Source: Rhynochetos jubatus
Lineage: Eukaryota; Chordata; Aves; Eurypygiformes; Rhynochetidae
Assembly: GCA_027574665.1 (NCBI GenBank)
Contig: CM050690.1
Span: forward strand, 41,407,665 to 41,471,664
Direction of reading: 5' to 3'
DNA: 64,000 bases
Shown: one piece after another, positions 11,961 through 25,552 of the stretch
Layout of the letters: the number at the start of each line of letters is the position of its first letter
How positions within the stretch are numbered: position 1 is the first letter of the stretch
Notes under the pieces: model-generated
Databases searched by the model: none
What the model saw: the letters and a program-made list of their open reading frames with translations, nothing else
What the model was told of the DNA's origin: nothing
Program-made: the position numbers and the translations under genes

Positions 11961-14520
11961 TGCTTTAGGAGGGATACAGGTGGCCTAACAGGCCTTCCCA
12001 CTTTTTAATGTCATTGTCTCTGAAGTCCAAGGGCAGGGCGATTTTGCAGCATCTGGTAAAGTTTGTGAGCATTGTCTGTGAGGGAGAGAGGGAAACCCCA
12101 GACTTTTGGAGCAAGCCTGGCACAGCAGGACCTGCACCGCTGTCAGAAAACTGCGCTGGGGAGCTGGGGCGGGTGGTGGGGCACGAACCCATCTGCTCAT
12201 GGTGTCAAAAAAACCTTTCTGGTTCTTTCCTGAGATGAACTGCCTCAGAGCTTGCAGTGTGGGTGGTGGATGTCCCTCCATCCCAGCCACCGTGGTCAGA
12301 GGCGGGTGGGAGGTATGATGGGGTTGTGGGGGCAGCCCCTCCTCTGGAGGGTGGGGTGGGGAGGGTGGGGAACCGTCTCAGGGTGGGCAGTTCATGTGCA
12401 GCTTCAGTATCTGCCACTTCCTGCTGTGAAAGGTGCCTTTTCCTCCTGAACACCCATTTTTGTTGCACAAAGGTTTCTAGCACCCATGTGCCCAGCTGTG
12501 CATGCGTCCAGCTGTGCATGTGCCCAGGTGTGTTGCTGCCAGTGCTTCTATCACATGGCTCCTGTGGGCAGGATCCCATGTAATCGCATCTTGGAGGTTG
12601 GTGCGGTGAGGACACAAAGCGACTGTCCCCCAGTTCAGAGCCTCAAGGCTGGCGAACTTGCAACAGGAACAGGGTTTTTAGCGTGTGGAGTGGGAGAGAA
12701 GGGTTTTTAGGGGGATGGGGAGTTAATGCAAGCCAGGACTTGAAAGCGATTGAACCACTTTCCCTCAAGGTCTCCCAGCGTGCCAGGGCCCAGCCACTGT
12801 GGCAGCTGTCGTTGCTGCATTAATACCATGTTTCTCCAGGCCAACCCGGATTCCCACATGCCTACGTACGTACCTCTGAAAGGAAGTGGTAGAGAGTTAC
12901 TCTCTTTTTTTTGTTATGGAGTTCTTTCTGAAAGAATCTTTAGCTTGGTTTCCTGTGAAAAGGTGTGTGTGGGGTGGGGGAGCCTGCCAGGTGTGGTACA
13001 GGGATGTTCGTGTGTACATGTGTGTGTGGGGAGGGTTCTCCCAGGACAAAGCCTCCCTCCTGTATGGGTTCCCATTGGGATTAACCGGGAGGAACAGAGC
13101 TGAACCATGCCTTTTGTGTGCCCAGTTCAGCCTGCTTTTGCTCGTGCACTGGGAGCCTGTGGATCAAACTGAAGGCAAACTCAGGGCAACCTGCACTATG
13201 CCCGCTTTGCCTCCCAGGTCATGCAGAAGACAAGATGCTGCTTGAGTCAGATCAGGCCAGGCAGCCCCATTTTCCCCAGGATGCCTTCACACACGGGGCC
13301 TGCTGAGTCCTGGCCATTGAACTGGCTCTGGGGAGGGTCTGGCCTTTCTCTGATGCCCAGCATCCCTGTACTGGGGGGTACGGGCATGTGCTGCAGGACT
13401 GGCTGGGCTCAGCCCCCCTTGTCAGCTTTTGGTAGGGACCAGTCGGGTCTCGCTCTGACTCCACACCCCCTGGCAGCAGTGGGGGCTGCAGAAAGCTCCC
13501 AGCTCGGTGTTTGCCCTCACCTCGCTCGTTTGTGTTTTCCTACTCGCCTCTCCTCGCTCCCAGGACCTTGCCAGACGGTTGTTGCTCTTGGTGCACAGGT
13601 GTCTACCGCAAAGCGGTCCCCTGGCCAGGACAGAGGGGGGAGTGGGGCCTTCTGCCATCCCTGCCTGGGAGCGGGGAGGCTTCTGACATCCCTGTGGCTC
13701 AGAGGGCCAGCTGTGCCGACGTGGTGTTGGGGGCTTGCCCTGAATCTCGCAGAAGGGTGCAGGAGAGAAGGGGGTGGAGGGGGGTTATTACGGTTTTAAA
13801 TCAGGTCTGCAATAATGGCTTGTTTTGTAAGAGTTAAAGCGCTCAAAAGAGGTGTGTTCAAGGACATCAGTTCGTTTGTGCCAGGGGGAATGTCTTTTAT
13901 GGTAAATTAACTCCTGTTAAATTGAATATTTATTCAAAGGGAAACTCCGGTATTTAAAGCTGGCGTTATCAGCTTTTTGCAGTGTCTGGGTGAAGGAAAA
14001 GATGATAGGATTTGGGGGGTATTCTGCACCAGATATGAAAATAAATTTTGTTCATTGTGGTTAACCCCGACTTTGCCTCGTCCCTTCTTGCCTAGGCGTA
14101 TGTGCTGAATTTACCGACGTGGTCTGCAGAAGGGAAAACCCGTGGCTGTTGCCTGAACCCTGCAAATCTGAGGGAATTGGGCAAGTGCGCCCAGAAACGG
14201 AGCTGCGGGGATGGGGCGTGGATTCTGCAAGGGTTAAGGCGCGGGGCTCTTGCCGTTTCCTTTAAGTTACCTGTCTCATACCGGCTCTCTCCTTCCCCCG
14301 CCCATCCCCCTGGTTCTTTTGGATTGTAAATTTATGGGAATTGCAGCTGGTAGTCTTGGCAAGCTCCCCTCATTAAGAGCCCGCTTTGAAAATGGGCTGT
14401 GTTTGAGCATTTCCCTAATGAGGACAGGACGGGGTTAAAAAGTGACCATTTCATGGTTGACTTGAACCTGCCTACTTTCCTTGATGTGTCGTTGTGAAAT
14501 GCCTGACGTGAATAAACTCT
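11961..14520. other. GC-moderate, G-rich non-coding DNA
   Basis: A GC-richer stretch with several G-run clusters on the + strand. The longest frame (13,221-13,799, 192 codons) has a low-complexity composition, overlaps another long frame in a second phase, and resembles no family I know, so I do not call it a gene. Confidence 0.5.
12349..12370 (+). promoter_or_regulatory. Strong G-quadruplex motif
   Basis: Five runs of three or four G separated by single-base loops (T, T, A, T). Single-base loops are the most stable class of predicted parallel quadruplex. A second, looser motif with four G runs lies at 12159-12182. Formation in vivo is not shown by sequence alone. Confidence 0.6.
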
Positions 14521-14524
14521 CACT

Positions 14525-15660
14525 TCGGGCAAGGAGGAACCCGGCGGTCCCTCCGGGAGGCCGCCGGGGATGCGCACCGGCAGCGGCAGGCAGCGCCGGT
14601 ACCGCTCCTTCCCTCAACGGCGGCGCTGGGGGAGGGGACGGGGGTCCCGCGCACCGAGCATCCACCCCCCCTCCCCTTCAGCATCGCAGCCCTCCTTATC
14701 GCAGCAGAAATAAGTTTCGTTCGCTACTTTCCCCTTCGCCCGCCCCTTCCCCAGCGCCCAGGGAAAGAGCAGCCCCGGGAGAATGAAACCGGACCCCGCG
14801 CCCTGTTGCTGTCCGGGAACCGGCATCCCTCCCCCTCCTCCCGCCCCCGCCCGGCAGCAGCCTGCGAACGAGGGAACAGCGGATACCGGCGATGCCGGGC
14901 AGCACCCCCCTCCCCCCCTTTTTTTTGGGGGGGGGTAGGGTGGTGTCGGAGGCGTCTGAGCCCTCGCCCGCTGACAAAACCGTACCCCGAAAGGAGAAGA
15001 AGGGACAAGAAACCTCTTGCGGATGGACATCCCCGCCTCCGCGCGCCGCATTCCCGCCCCCCGCCCGCCCCCCCCCCCCCCCCCCCCGCTTTCCCTACCC
15101 CCGCAACTTTCTCCCACCAGAAGAGAGGGAAAATGAGGGACGTTTACAAAACGTGCTGGTGCCTTCTGCGGCGTTAGATGGTGATTAACGCGGGGGGAGG
15201 GCACAGGAGGGGGATCTGGCGGAGAAGGAATGTGTTCGCAGGAGGAGGAGGAGTGGAAGCGATGATTGTGTAATTAAATAATTAAAAAAAAATACTTAAG
15301 TCTCATTTGGGGAGAGAGCTGGAACGGGGTCCAGAGGGTGTAACCGGTGAATTTTTCAACTTCCAAGTTTTGCGGGGAAGGGGGAGCGGACGGACGCGGC
15401 GGGAGCAAATCGGGAGGGAGCGCGAGGGAGAGAGAGAGAGATTTATCGTTTGAATTTTCAAGAGATCATTTTTATTGCAGTGGGCGTCGGGAACGCAGCC
15501 TCTCGCCATCGCCCGCAGAGCGAGGGCGGGCGGAGGGAGCGGGCGGGTAGGGGCCGCCGGAGGAGCCCGCAGGACGCGCGTTCCCGCCCCGGCGCGCTCC
15601 CGCACGCATGGTCGCTGCCCTGCGAAGTTTCGCCTGCCATCACTCTCCGGGATTTTCCTG
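14525..15660. promoter_or_regulatory. NFIB: CpG island over the probable main NFIB promoter
   Basis: Over a kilobase of GC- and CpG-rich DNA ending about 500 bp before the NFIB start codon. It is in two lobes (about 14,525-15,190 and 15,350-15,660) separated by an AT-rich linker with AATTAAATAATT near 15,270-15,282. No clear TATA box is placed where one would expect, which suits a CpG-island promoter with dispersed starts. A 20-C run lies at 15068-15087. Confidence 0.65.
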
Positions 15661-16170
15661 CTCCGCTCCGGGCTGTAACCTTGAACTTTCGAGAGCGTGG
15701 TGACAGTGCCGTAATAACCCGCCACCAACAACTTCTTAACAACAACAACAACAACAAAAAAGATTAAAAAAAAAAAAAGCGGCCAAACAACAACAAAAAA
15801 AATCCTCCCGCCCACCCCCCCCCACCCCCCCTCCCCCCCCACCCCAAGTCCTTCCCCCCTCATCTGCAAAACAACCAGCAGCAGCAGCAGCAGCAAAAGC
15901 AAGACTCCTGCGCCGCCGACTACAAGAGGGTTAAAAGTGTAGATTGGATTTCACCCCGGGAAATCTAGCACACGGAGTGAACTTGAATCTTTGGCTATTT
16001 AAGGAGGACTGGGGTTTGTTGTGAAGTTGTGGTGATCCAGGGCAGAGCCCCGTCCTGATTGATTTCATCTTCCTTGAGTCTCAGATGACTGTAAAATGAA
16101 TAGATGAAATTATTCCTTTTTGAGGCTTTTCTTAGGGGCTCTCCGGGCAGCGTGTTCTCAAAGCGAAGTC
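15350..16170 (+). other. NFIB: NFIB 5' untranslated region (5' end approximate)
   Basis: DNA upstream of the start codon with no obvious splice acceptor, so it is most simply the continuous 5' UTR of exon 1. The transcription start cannot be fixed from sequence; 15,350 is a placeholder inside the CpG island. The stretch carries AAC-rich and A-rich tracts (about 15,738-15,777), C-rich blocks (about 15,805-15,845), six CAG units (15,876-15,893) and several short upstream ORFs. One of these is a 31-codon frame at 15,608-15,703. Confidence 0.5.
16085..16107 (+). promoter_or_regulatory. NFIB: Two minimal upstream ORFs before NFIB
   Basis: Overlapping tiny uORFs: ATG at 16085 with stop TGA ending at 16099 (four codons), and ATG at 16096 with stop TGA ending at 16107 (three codons). 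The TGA at 16105-16107 is also in frame with the NFIB start codon, so the main ORF cannot extend upstream. Such uORFs usually lower initiation at the main start; the effect here is inferred. Confidence 0.6.
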
Positions 16171-16200
16171 ATGATGTATTCTCCAATCTGTCTCACTCAG
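16104..16200 (+). promoter_or_regulatory. NFIB: Overlapping upstream ORF that spans the NFIB start and the exon 1-2 junction
   Basis: An ATG at 16104 opens a frame different from that of NFIB. It reads through the NFIB start codon without a stop to the end of exon 1. After splicing, the last G of exon 1 joins GA of exon 2 and the next codon is TGA (22,422-22,424). This gives 33 codons in total. The start context is weak (T at -3, A at +4), so leaky scanning to NFIB is likely. A peptide function is not claimed. Confidence 0.55.
16171..16200 (+). CDS. NFIB: NFIB coding exon 1 (residues 1-10)
   Basis: This exon encodes MMYSPICLTQ, the N-terminus of the standard nuclear factor I/B isoform. The first ATG (16171) has G at -3 and is followed at once by a second ATG. 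An in-frame TGA at 16105 closes the frame upstream, which fixes the start. The exon ends in phase 0 at CAG followed by a GTATAG donor (16201). Joining it to exon 2 reproduces the conserved TQDEFHPF sequence exactly, which confirms the pairing. Because the exon codes only ten residues, alternative first exons spliced to exon 2 could replace it easily, as is known for NFI genes. Confidence 0.95.
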
Positions 16201-16629
16201 GTATAGACGCGTTTTATTTCATTTATTTGTAAATTTATTTATTTATTTCACTTTTTTTTTTTTAATGTTTATATGTATGTGAGTTGTTAATGAGTCATTG
16301 CTGGTAGCTGTAACGGGTTAAAGCGCAGTTGTAACTGCTTGTCAGATCCAAACTCCTCTCGCAGGAGGGAATACTAGAGAATAAAGTGTACCAGGCCATT
16401 GTTTTGGGGAAATCCATCCAGAGTGTCACCCGTAGACAAATACTGTTAATTGTTGGTGCATAAGAAGTCAAAGGTTAACAAAATGGAAATGAGCGTAATT
16501 ATGCTAAAAAGCAGGTTAGGGAAGTATTGATTTGGTCGGAATCAAACCATTTGCTCTCTTTCCAGCTCGCCAGTTTACGCAGAGCCTAATGAAAGGGCTT
16601 GAAAGGGAAAGTGCTGGTTTTGACAAAAA

Positions 16630-17180
16630 ATGAGCGCCCGCCGGTGCGAAGTAATCCCGTCTCATGCTTAATTAATAATACGCATTCTGCCAAGAGCGAG
16701 GGCGATGTGAGCGGGGGTGACCGAGCCGCGCCGCGTTCTCCTGTCGGGCTGTGCGGGGGCATGGCGGTCCCCCTCCCCGCTCGGCTGCAGGGATCGCGGG
16801 CGAGCGCGCATCCTCCCGGGGCGCGGGGAAAGGTCTCGCCGGTTTTTACAGCCGCTCTTCGCAGCCGCTTTCCAAGCCCCGACGGCGGCTGTCACCGGGA
16901 CGGCGGGAAGGAGGGAGGGAGCGGCGCGGAGCCGCAGCCGGCGCCGCGGAGCGGAGCGCTGAGCCGGGCGAGGAGCGGGGCGCGCAGGGCGGGTGGCCAG
17001 CCCGAGCGGGGGTCCCCGCCGCCGCACAAGGCGTTTTTTTGGGAGCTGAGGGGTTGAGGGAGCAGGGTTGGGAAGTTCCCCGCGTCCCCCAGGGGCGTCG
17101 GTGCCGGGCGTACGGTAACGGGGAGCGGGAGCCGGGGCAGCGGAGGCTATTTCGGAGGGCAACGCCGGTCGTCCACGCCA
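16630..17180. promoter_or_regulatory. NFIB: CpG island in NFIB intron 1
   Basis: About 550 bp of dense CpG sequence beginning some 430 bp downstream of exon 1. It may be the downstream lobe of the main promoter island or an alternative promoter. One donor-like site on the + strand (GTACG|GTAACG, near 17,113) lies at its 3' edge, but no coding first exon could be recognised. Confidence 0.55.
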
Positions 17181-19694
17181 AGGGAGAGTTTCCAGAAGCT
17201 TTTGTGAAAGTCTGTCTTAGGAGGATGTGATGTAAACTGATTAAGCGATAACTGCTTGCTCCCACATTGGTGCAACAAATAGCTAAAGGGACAGAAAATG
17301 TGCGAAAGTATCGTCTCCTGCAGGACTGCTGTTAGGCGGCCAATGATGCACTTAGAGTCGCACGGTGAATAAATAAATATGATTTAAGTTATCCCACAAT
17401 TAGAAAGCATTGTAATTCAAAAGGACTGAAGTATTCATAAATTGTGAATGAAGATGGAAACAATGATAAGGCTTATTCAGTGATTGGATACAGTCCTGTA
17501 GCTTTTTGGCTGACACATTTTTTATTGTTTATATTTTGTTTGGCATCTAAGTGTGATTGACTTAGATATGGATATTTTCAGCAAGTAAACGTGAGCTGCA
17601 GTGGAGCAAAGCTGGAAAAGGGTACTGGAAAAGAGGTATTTCTTCTTCAGAGGAGAAATGAGTGCATGTAGGAAGCGGTTTGTGTAACGGACACACACAT
17701 GCTTACAGGTACACACATAGAAATAATTACTTACAGTGGAATTTGCAATTAGTGAAAAATTAATTCTGTGTGCGCTGTCCATCCTGTGAAATTATTGACA
17801 GGCAGCAAGACCTCTGCACCAGAGTATAAACCTGAGAGTACAACTTAAGGAAGCTTTTTTTTTTTTTTTACATTGGAAATACGCAAATTTTCTCCACCAC
17901 CTCTATTACAGCGGGTAGTTCATTGAGTTGTTGCCTGCCCTAATGGACTTTTTTTGCCATATGTGCTTTTTGGGCTCACACATCTAGTAGATTTTCCCCT
18001 TCTTTCCAAACCTGTATTAAAATACCTCACTCAGGTGTATACAAAACCACAACATCGTACTTCTACAGCCGTAAGTGCAGGAAAGCGACTCCTGGCTTTC
18101 GTGCATTGATAACTTTTCCATAATACTTTACAGTCACGCTGCATCATGTGCCATGCAGAGGCAGTTCCCATTTAGTGGTACATGCATGGATCACAGTAGC
18201 AGCAAGTTGATTTTCATTTGGAATCTCTTGCTACCTATTTGGAACGACAAAGACATTGTAAAAAAATCATCTTTCTTCTCCATAAATTAAAAATTAAGAT
18301 TACACTGGCAATGAGAATTTATGCTTTGTGTTATTTATTTATTTAAAGTAAAAGATTGAGGAATCTTATTTTGAGTTGCGACTGCGTTAAAGTAGTACTG
18401 CCAAAATTGTTTTCTCTATTGTGTTCTCAGTCTCTAGGGCTCTTGCGATGCACGTTGAGCATGGTAGTGTATGCTCAGAAGAAAATATTTTGGTAAAAGT
18501 TCTAAACATGGAACACCTGTTTGGGCCGAGCTCCTTGCAAAAGCAGTAGTTCGGTTTGTGTGGAGACAGCGCTGAAACACCTTTTAGAAACAAATCTAAA
18601 ATCCAAAGTACAGCTTTTAGACAAATCTTGGCAATTCGAATGTTACCCATCACTCTTTCAGTAAAAGTTTGGTGAGTGTAAAATAACTCCAAGGATGAAA
18701 GAAGACTTACTAAGTGCAATTTAATTTGTGTGTGGGGGTGTCCTTTCCCCTCCTTCTCAAATGCCTCTTTCCCCCTGTTTTGGACTGAGTGTAAACTGCA
18801 TTTATCTCTCTTGCTGAGGCATGATAGGATGCAGTTACCGCATGCCTTTAAGTGCTTGGTCTCTTGTGATATTTTTGCCGTGGTTTATTTTTGTGTTACG
18901 GTGGTCCAGGAAACTCAGAGTATGTGTAATTTTCTTTTCCTCCTAGAATATGTTGTTTCATTATGCACGGAGAAAATCCATGCAGGGAAACCAAGTACGT
19001 GAAGTTTTCTGTATAAAATTTCCAGACTTCTGCCTGGTAAATTTATTGTATGGTCCTCAGTTCAAACTTGCATGAATTGATACAAAGTTTATAAAAGTGG
19101 AAGACCGCAGAAGAACGCTGCATTTCCCCTTTACCTTTTCCAAAAAGAAAACCCGGCCTATCTATCATCATTAGGCGACTGGGTTTTTTTCCTTTATTTA
19201 CAAGATAGATAGAAATTATATAACAACTTCCATTTTGATTTAAATTACCAGTGCACAGTGGTTCACCTGAGCTATTTTCAATATGACGTTTGGAAATCTT
19301 CCCTCCATAAATCACTTTATTGCAAGAGTAACTGTGGCACATTGATAAGTGCTACATTAAAAAAAAAAAATTCAATATTGCCTGTGTGAATATTAAGGGG
19401 GGAAAAAATGAAATTCTGTAGATGGCTTTTTAGGAGGTTTAGTGGAGAGCGTGTGTGATTAATTGCAAATCTCCATTTGGGATCATTTTTATGGGCACTT
19501 CTTGTCAAGTAATGTTTCATTTGAAAGGGTTCCACATGCACAATGAATCTCTCAAAGATATCTGATAATATTGCTTTAGAGCAGGATGTTCTTTGCTGTG
19601 TTTCTCCTTCACACTCTTTCACATGTATTTATATCTTTAGGACTTAATGATACTATGAAAGAAAAGCCTGAATACAGTTTTTAAAAGGTTTATT

Positions 19695-19711
19695 CCCCCC
19701 CCCCCCCCCCC
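19695..19711 (+). repeat. Poly-C tract (17)
   Basis: A pure run of 17 C on the coding strand, within intron 1. One of six such runs in the window, all C on the + strand. Confidence 0.95.
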
Positions 19712-22338
19712 TTTGAAAAGGAAACATGCAACCACTACAGGTTGGAACTTAAAAAGTGAAAGTTTTCTCTATAAAATTTTCATAGATGTAAAATGCTATA
19801 GGTTATGATTGGTAATACTATGCACATTACCTAAAGGCATAGCCATTCAAAAATGGTTTGTAATGTTCTCAAAACTGAGAACTGCATGTGCAGTATTCTA
19901 GTAGCGTAGAGTATTTCCACGTTCATTTTAATACCTTTTTAAGTTACAAATGCTGAAGTCTGTTTAGAGGCAATCGTTGTATTAGGGCAAAAAAGTCATT
20001 TCTCCCAAAGCTTTTCAGCCTTTGCCCCACCTTTAACCCCAGCTATTAGCATTTTCAAAATCTGTAGTAAATCTGTTTGATTCAGTCTAAAATGAGTTGT
20101 AAGGATTTAGCACTGCGCGGTCTTCAGGATTACGATTGTGTTTCTGGTTTTTCTTGGTGGTGTTTTTATTTTTGGTTTTTTTTTTTTAGTTTTATTTGAA
20201 TGCTTCGATTAACGCGACTTTTGTAGAAGAAGAAATAAACTTTCTTTAGTAGCTATAATTGAAGGGGAAAAAAGCATGGCATCAGAAAGCATATGAAGAT
20301 AGGGAAGTCTTATCATGGGCTGTGGTTACTCAGAGCAGTATTGCCTTCCCACACAAAGAACAGATTGTGGTTTAACTCTTTCCATGGCCTAGTTTTATGT
20401 GCCAGTATAGTATCAGAATTGTTCAAATCTCTGCTGGAAACTACTAATCAGTTTAATTATTGCCTTTGTGGCTTTTTGTCAAGCATCATACTGTAATGCC
20501 ATCGTTTATGTCCTGAATTATCTTCCTATATTGTCTCCTCCGTGCTTCTTTTTTAACTTTTTTTGTCCTTTATTTTTTTTTTTTTTCTGTGAAGGTAACG
20601 TGGTCATAGATAAACTGCTTGCAACTTTCGTGTACTTTTCTGTTTGATTTCAGGGTGGTTAGGAAAGAGAGGTAATTAGCTCTAGTGGGTTTTTTTTTTA
20701 CCATTCAGGAGATTCTGAAGTTTGTTTGAAATTTGAAGATTTAAACACTAAATTCTTGGCCTGAAGCTTCTACAATGGCAATCTGAACTTTGTATAATTG
20801 AGACCATTAGTTACACTTTCATCATTTTTACCTAATGGAGTTAATCAGCCTATTGATCAAACATAATTCATTCCTTGTCTAGCAGCGTAGCTAAAATATT
20901 AGTTTGTTAATTGTGTTCTTGAATATAATTGTATAAAAAAGGTTCTGCTTTAGTTTGATTGCACCGTGCCACTCAGTATGATGAGCAATCTGCATGGTAT
21001 TTAAAACTAAATGTGCCTGTGCACAGGAAGAAAGATACCTCCCCTAAGGTCTCCCTTCCAAACCAAAACACAGTAATGTTTGATAAGCAGATCGTGCTGT
21101 TTCAAACAGCGGATTTACTCACGGAAAAGAGGCATTAGTTTTTGGGAAAGGCCTATTTAGATATTAACATGGATGTGTAGGATGGTACTTTAAGCAGACA
21201 AAACGAATTAATTTAATTGCTATAGGATGTACTTGTAGACGACAGCTAAGCATTACCTCCTCAATGCAATCCGTATCGCTGCTAGGCAGAAGATAAGAAC
21301 TTGCAGGTGAAGCCAGATGACAGAAAGGGGTATTTTGGAACTGTAAATAAATTGCATGGATTTCACAAAAGCAGCATTTGACCAGCGGTGCACTCGTAAT
21401 GTCACTCTGCCACAGCATGCAGAAATACAAAGAACGCAAAGTTTGTGCCAAGTTGCCATTTTTCATTGTACACCTCAGATTGATTTTTAAGGGGTTTAGA
21501 ATAATTGCCACACTCATGTGATCAGTTAACAAATTAACCGACTCTGTGGGGCTTCAGAACCCACAGTGGAGCTGCTGGGAGAACATAAATGTAATTTTTG
21601 TTCCCAACTTCATAAACTTCTATTTTACAGAGTTTGGGGGTGGTGGGAGGGAAGCCTGAAGAGCTGAAAGTACAGCGGCTTCTGTTCAGGATTTGTATAC
21701 GACACGCTGTGTCTTTTGCCCGCTTTCCCTTACTGTATACTGGTTTCTCTAGTTACCACCACTGGAATGGTGCTGTTTCAGTGCTGGAATGTTGGACGTT
21801 TGATAAGAAAATGGATCAAGTTTAATGGCGCATGCTCTTTGTGCCACCAGCAGTCTCTTGCTGAGAGCATGCTCCAAAAGCGGGAACTGTGTGGCATTAC
21901 ACTGAGCATGTATATGCTTTGTGTTTCTGTGCCACAGAGAAGAGAAATGAACTGTGGCACTCGTCTCAGCCTCCTGAACGTTTCTGCTCAGATTTTTTAA
22001 AAGCGTATAGTGTTCTCTTTGTGCAATGGTACTTTTCTTGATGTTAGCTCTTCACTCAGATATTTAAATGTCAGAAACGAAACATCTTGATAGCATCTCT
22101 TTTAAATGATGTTGTCTCCGCAGCGTTGCGGGATGAAGTGAGGGGAGGCATGCAAAATAAAATCTTCACATGGTTCTTTCAAAGAGTGAAATGTGGGGAA
22201 AATGCGATTCTCTGTGTACTGCTGCCTGTCGGCCGTAGTAATTGCATAAAAGGTGTTACGCAGAAATTTGTGCAAATTTTAAATGTTTATTCTCTTAGTC
22301 TTGGATTTCACTTTAAGATTTTCAGAAGGCTTTCTTGA

Positions 22339-22983
<645 letters not shown>

Positions 22984-23504
22984 TATGTCAAACTCTAATT
23001 CCAAGTCGCCCTGTTTCCCCTATGGGCTGGCTTCCAGTCAAACATTATTCTGTGGTCTATAGACGTAATGTGGGTACATATCCATATGTAAATGAGCATG
23101 TATACGTATATACTTACATACACACGCATTCCTGCAGACCTGTGTAAATGACATGCATGTTTGACATACATGCCTTGTTCTCTTTCAAGAGAGAGTGGGA
23201 CATACCAAGGTAGTACTTTAGTTCTTCTGAAGTTGCCCTTTTTTCTTATCAAAAAGTGGCAATACGTTGTGTAGTTTTTCCAGTCATAACTTCAGAAAAC
23301 CTTCTTGCTTTTCAAGTTTTGACGTTTTTTCCCCCCTCCAATACTGTTAGTAACGGATGCAGGTATGTGCAATTGCACAATCACGATAAATAGTACAAAT
23401 ATTTTTCACTGTTTTTATAGTTACAAATAATCAAGAATTCAACTTTAAACTGATGATCCTACTGTCACGTTGAAGAGCAATTGTAGACTTTCTCACATCT
23501 ATAA

Positions 23505-23510
23505 AATAAA
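23505..23510 (+). terminator. NFIB: Candidate intronic polyadenylation signal (AATAAA)
   Basis: A canonical hexamer about 550 bp downstream of exon 2 on the sense strand. Together with the read-through stop at 22,981 it could end a truncated NFIB transcript. AATAAA is common by chance in AT-rich introns, so the link is tentative. Confidence 0.3.
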
Positions 23511-25552
23511 ACATGAAAAAACTTTAGCACAGGAATGCTGCGTTGTAAATACCAAATGTAATCAGAATTATGGCATATAGTATTAGCGTTTTATTCATAC
23601 TTTACATCACTAGCTCGTCTTACCTATCTGAGCTTTAAAACAAAGGTCCAGGTTGTAACATTACGAGAGAATTTACCATGAAAAGAATCTTTTCGTAACC
23701 ACACTCGTATGCTTAATTTTATTTGGCAGATAATTGAAATGTGGAAAACTGCAGGAACGCTATGGAAAAGCTTCTTAAACTTAGTTTTGCTGAATGAAAA
23801 TAAAGCCAGCGCTTCTGATAATCATGTGTCAGGGAAAAATCTGCTAGTCATGTGGCATATTCAGATAACATTACTCATAGGCAGGTCCCCCAAAGTCACA
23901 AATGGCTGTAAGTAGATAAAGTGGGGTTTTTTGTTGTTGTTGTTGGTTTTTTTTTTTTCCTCCGATACTAAGCTTTCTGAAATGCTTTTTCTCTGTGAGG
24001 GGTCATTTTGGTTCTTTCTGGTGATTATACCATCCTCTAGATGTCTTTGTGTCGCCGACTGTTCAGCAGTAATAAAGCGTTTCTTTTTAGCCGCAGATCT
24101 CAACGAGGGAAAGTTTGGCCGGCCGCAGATGGCGGGACATTTCATGACTTGGCCTGGTAGTAGGCAGAAATGGCCTGCAGAAGGACAGATGGCAGGCTGT
24201 AACCTGGTGCCCAATATGTAACTGAGGAATTTAACCAAAAACCAAACGGGCTGGGTTTTGTTAGTAACAAAAAAGTGAAAGTGCACATGTCTTCACTCGG
24301 TGTGTACTCGTTCTTCAAAAGAACAGACACACAACACAACGATTTTGTTTCCATTGAATTTGTCTTTTAGCATTTACTCACCCATGTGGAGCACCGTGTT
24401 TACGTGGACATATAAATAGGGTTCGATTTTTTTTTATTATTCATAATGAAAATATACGGTTCATTGGTTTGGCTTGGTTTGATTTTGATTTTTTTTTTTT
24501 TTCCTACTTGTATTTTTTATTATTCTCTCCACAGCAGTAGACAACCCTTAGATATTTTGCAGCGACTTTAAGTAGCTGCACAGTCTGGTAAATCTGGTCC
24601 ACAGAAGAATGATTTCTCTGATAGCATTGAACAAAATAGTTTAATTACAAATAATTTGTACCTTTAAACTCCTTTTGTGAAGAAAAATTCAAATGATATT
24701 TTGAATGTGTATATATAGCAAGACATAGCTTACTGATTAATTCTAATGCATTTACCTGTGTCTTAAAGTCGGAACTACAAAGGGAGGCAAAAGAGTTTAA
24801 GTAGCTCTTGAGCTGAAGAAGCTGGGGTCAGAGTACTCACACACACTGTCGACTTTTAAGTTGTTGGAAGCCAGTAACCTGAAGTGGGAGAAGGAATTGC
24901 AGGGCATAACTGATTTCATTGATTTAAATGGGTTGAGAATATGAGTTTATTTAAAACACTTGTCTAATCAGAAATGAGTAACATAGGCATGCTACAACAT
25001 TACAACTTTCAAAGTTAGTTTGAGAATATACTGGAAGATGAAGCTGGCGAATTTCTATGTACCAAGTCACCCTCAGTAGACCCTTTTGTTTATTGTAATC
25101 TGCATGTATTTTGTATCTTTGTTGCTGCTTCACAGTAAATCTTCCGTTAACATCTGTTGGCTCTCTTCTTGAAGAAGTCATATTAAGTTATCGTTGTATT
25201 TTTTTTTCCATTTTGTCAAACTTTGGTTCTCTATCCTCATTGAAAGCAGGTTAATTGTGGCACTTTGTCATGCACTTGATTAAGAGCACCAGGCTTTGCA
25301 AAAGATAAGCATGAAGTCAACCAAAATGCTGCATTATACACATGCTGTTCTGCTTTTTATTTCTCTTTGAGAATATATAAACCCGCCTGATAGTATAATG
25401 TAAAAACTAAGTGGACACGTACAAACAATTAAATCTCTGAGAGAAATATGAAGAAGGAATTAGCACATAAAACGAATAAAGGGGCCAAGTAGTTTGGTTT
25501 TTTTGTTGCTTTAAAAAAAGATTAGGGGGAAAAAGAGGAGGAAGGATAGTTC
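23511..25552. other. Intron 2 segment, no feature recognised
   Basis: AT-rich intron with T-rich homopolymers. A good-looking acceptor (polypyrimidine then CCACAG) at about 24,533 leads to a frame that stops within a few codons from the exon 2 phase, so I do not call an exon. An FseI-type GGCCGGCC lies at 24,118-24,125. Confidence 0.5.

Noticed and set aside
13221-13799. 192-codon frame on the + strand
   Set aside because: GC-driven frame with a competing frame in another phase, no recognisable domain and no splice or promoter context.
14614-15204. Long minus-strand frames near the NFIB promoter
   Set aside because: Low-complexity Gly/Pro-rich translation across C and G runs of the CpG island; no homology recognised.
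15303-15902. 199-codon minus-strand frame antisense to the NFIB 5' UTR
   Set aside because: It begins in leucine/valine runs made by the AAC, CAG and C-rich simple repeats; no family resemblance.
24415-24430. B-box-like GGTTCGATTT suggesting a tRNA or tRNA-derived SINE
   Set aside because: No A box, cloverleaf or terminator arrangement upstream or downstream.
24500-24570. Good splice acceptor consensus in intron 2 as a candidate exon 3
   Set aside because: From the exon 2 phase the frame reaches a TAG within a few codons and does not match the expected NFIB exon 3.
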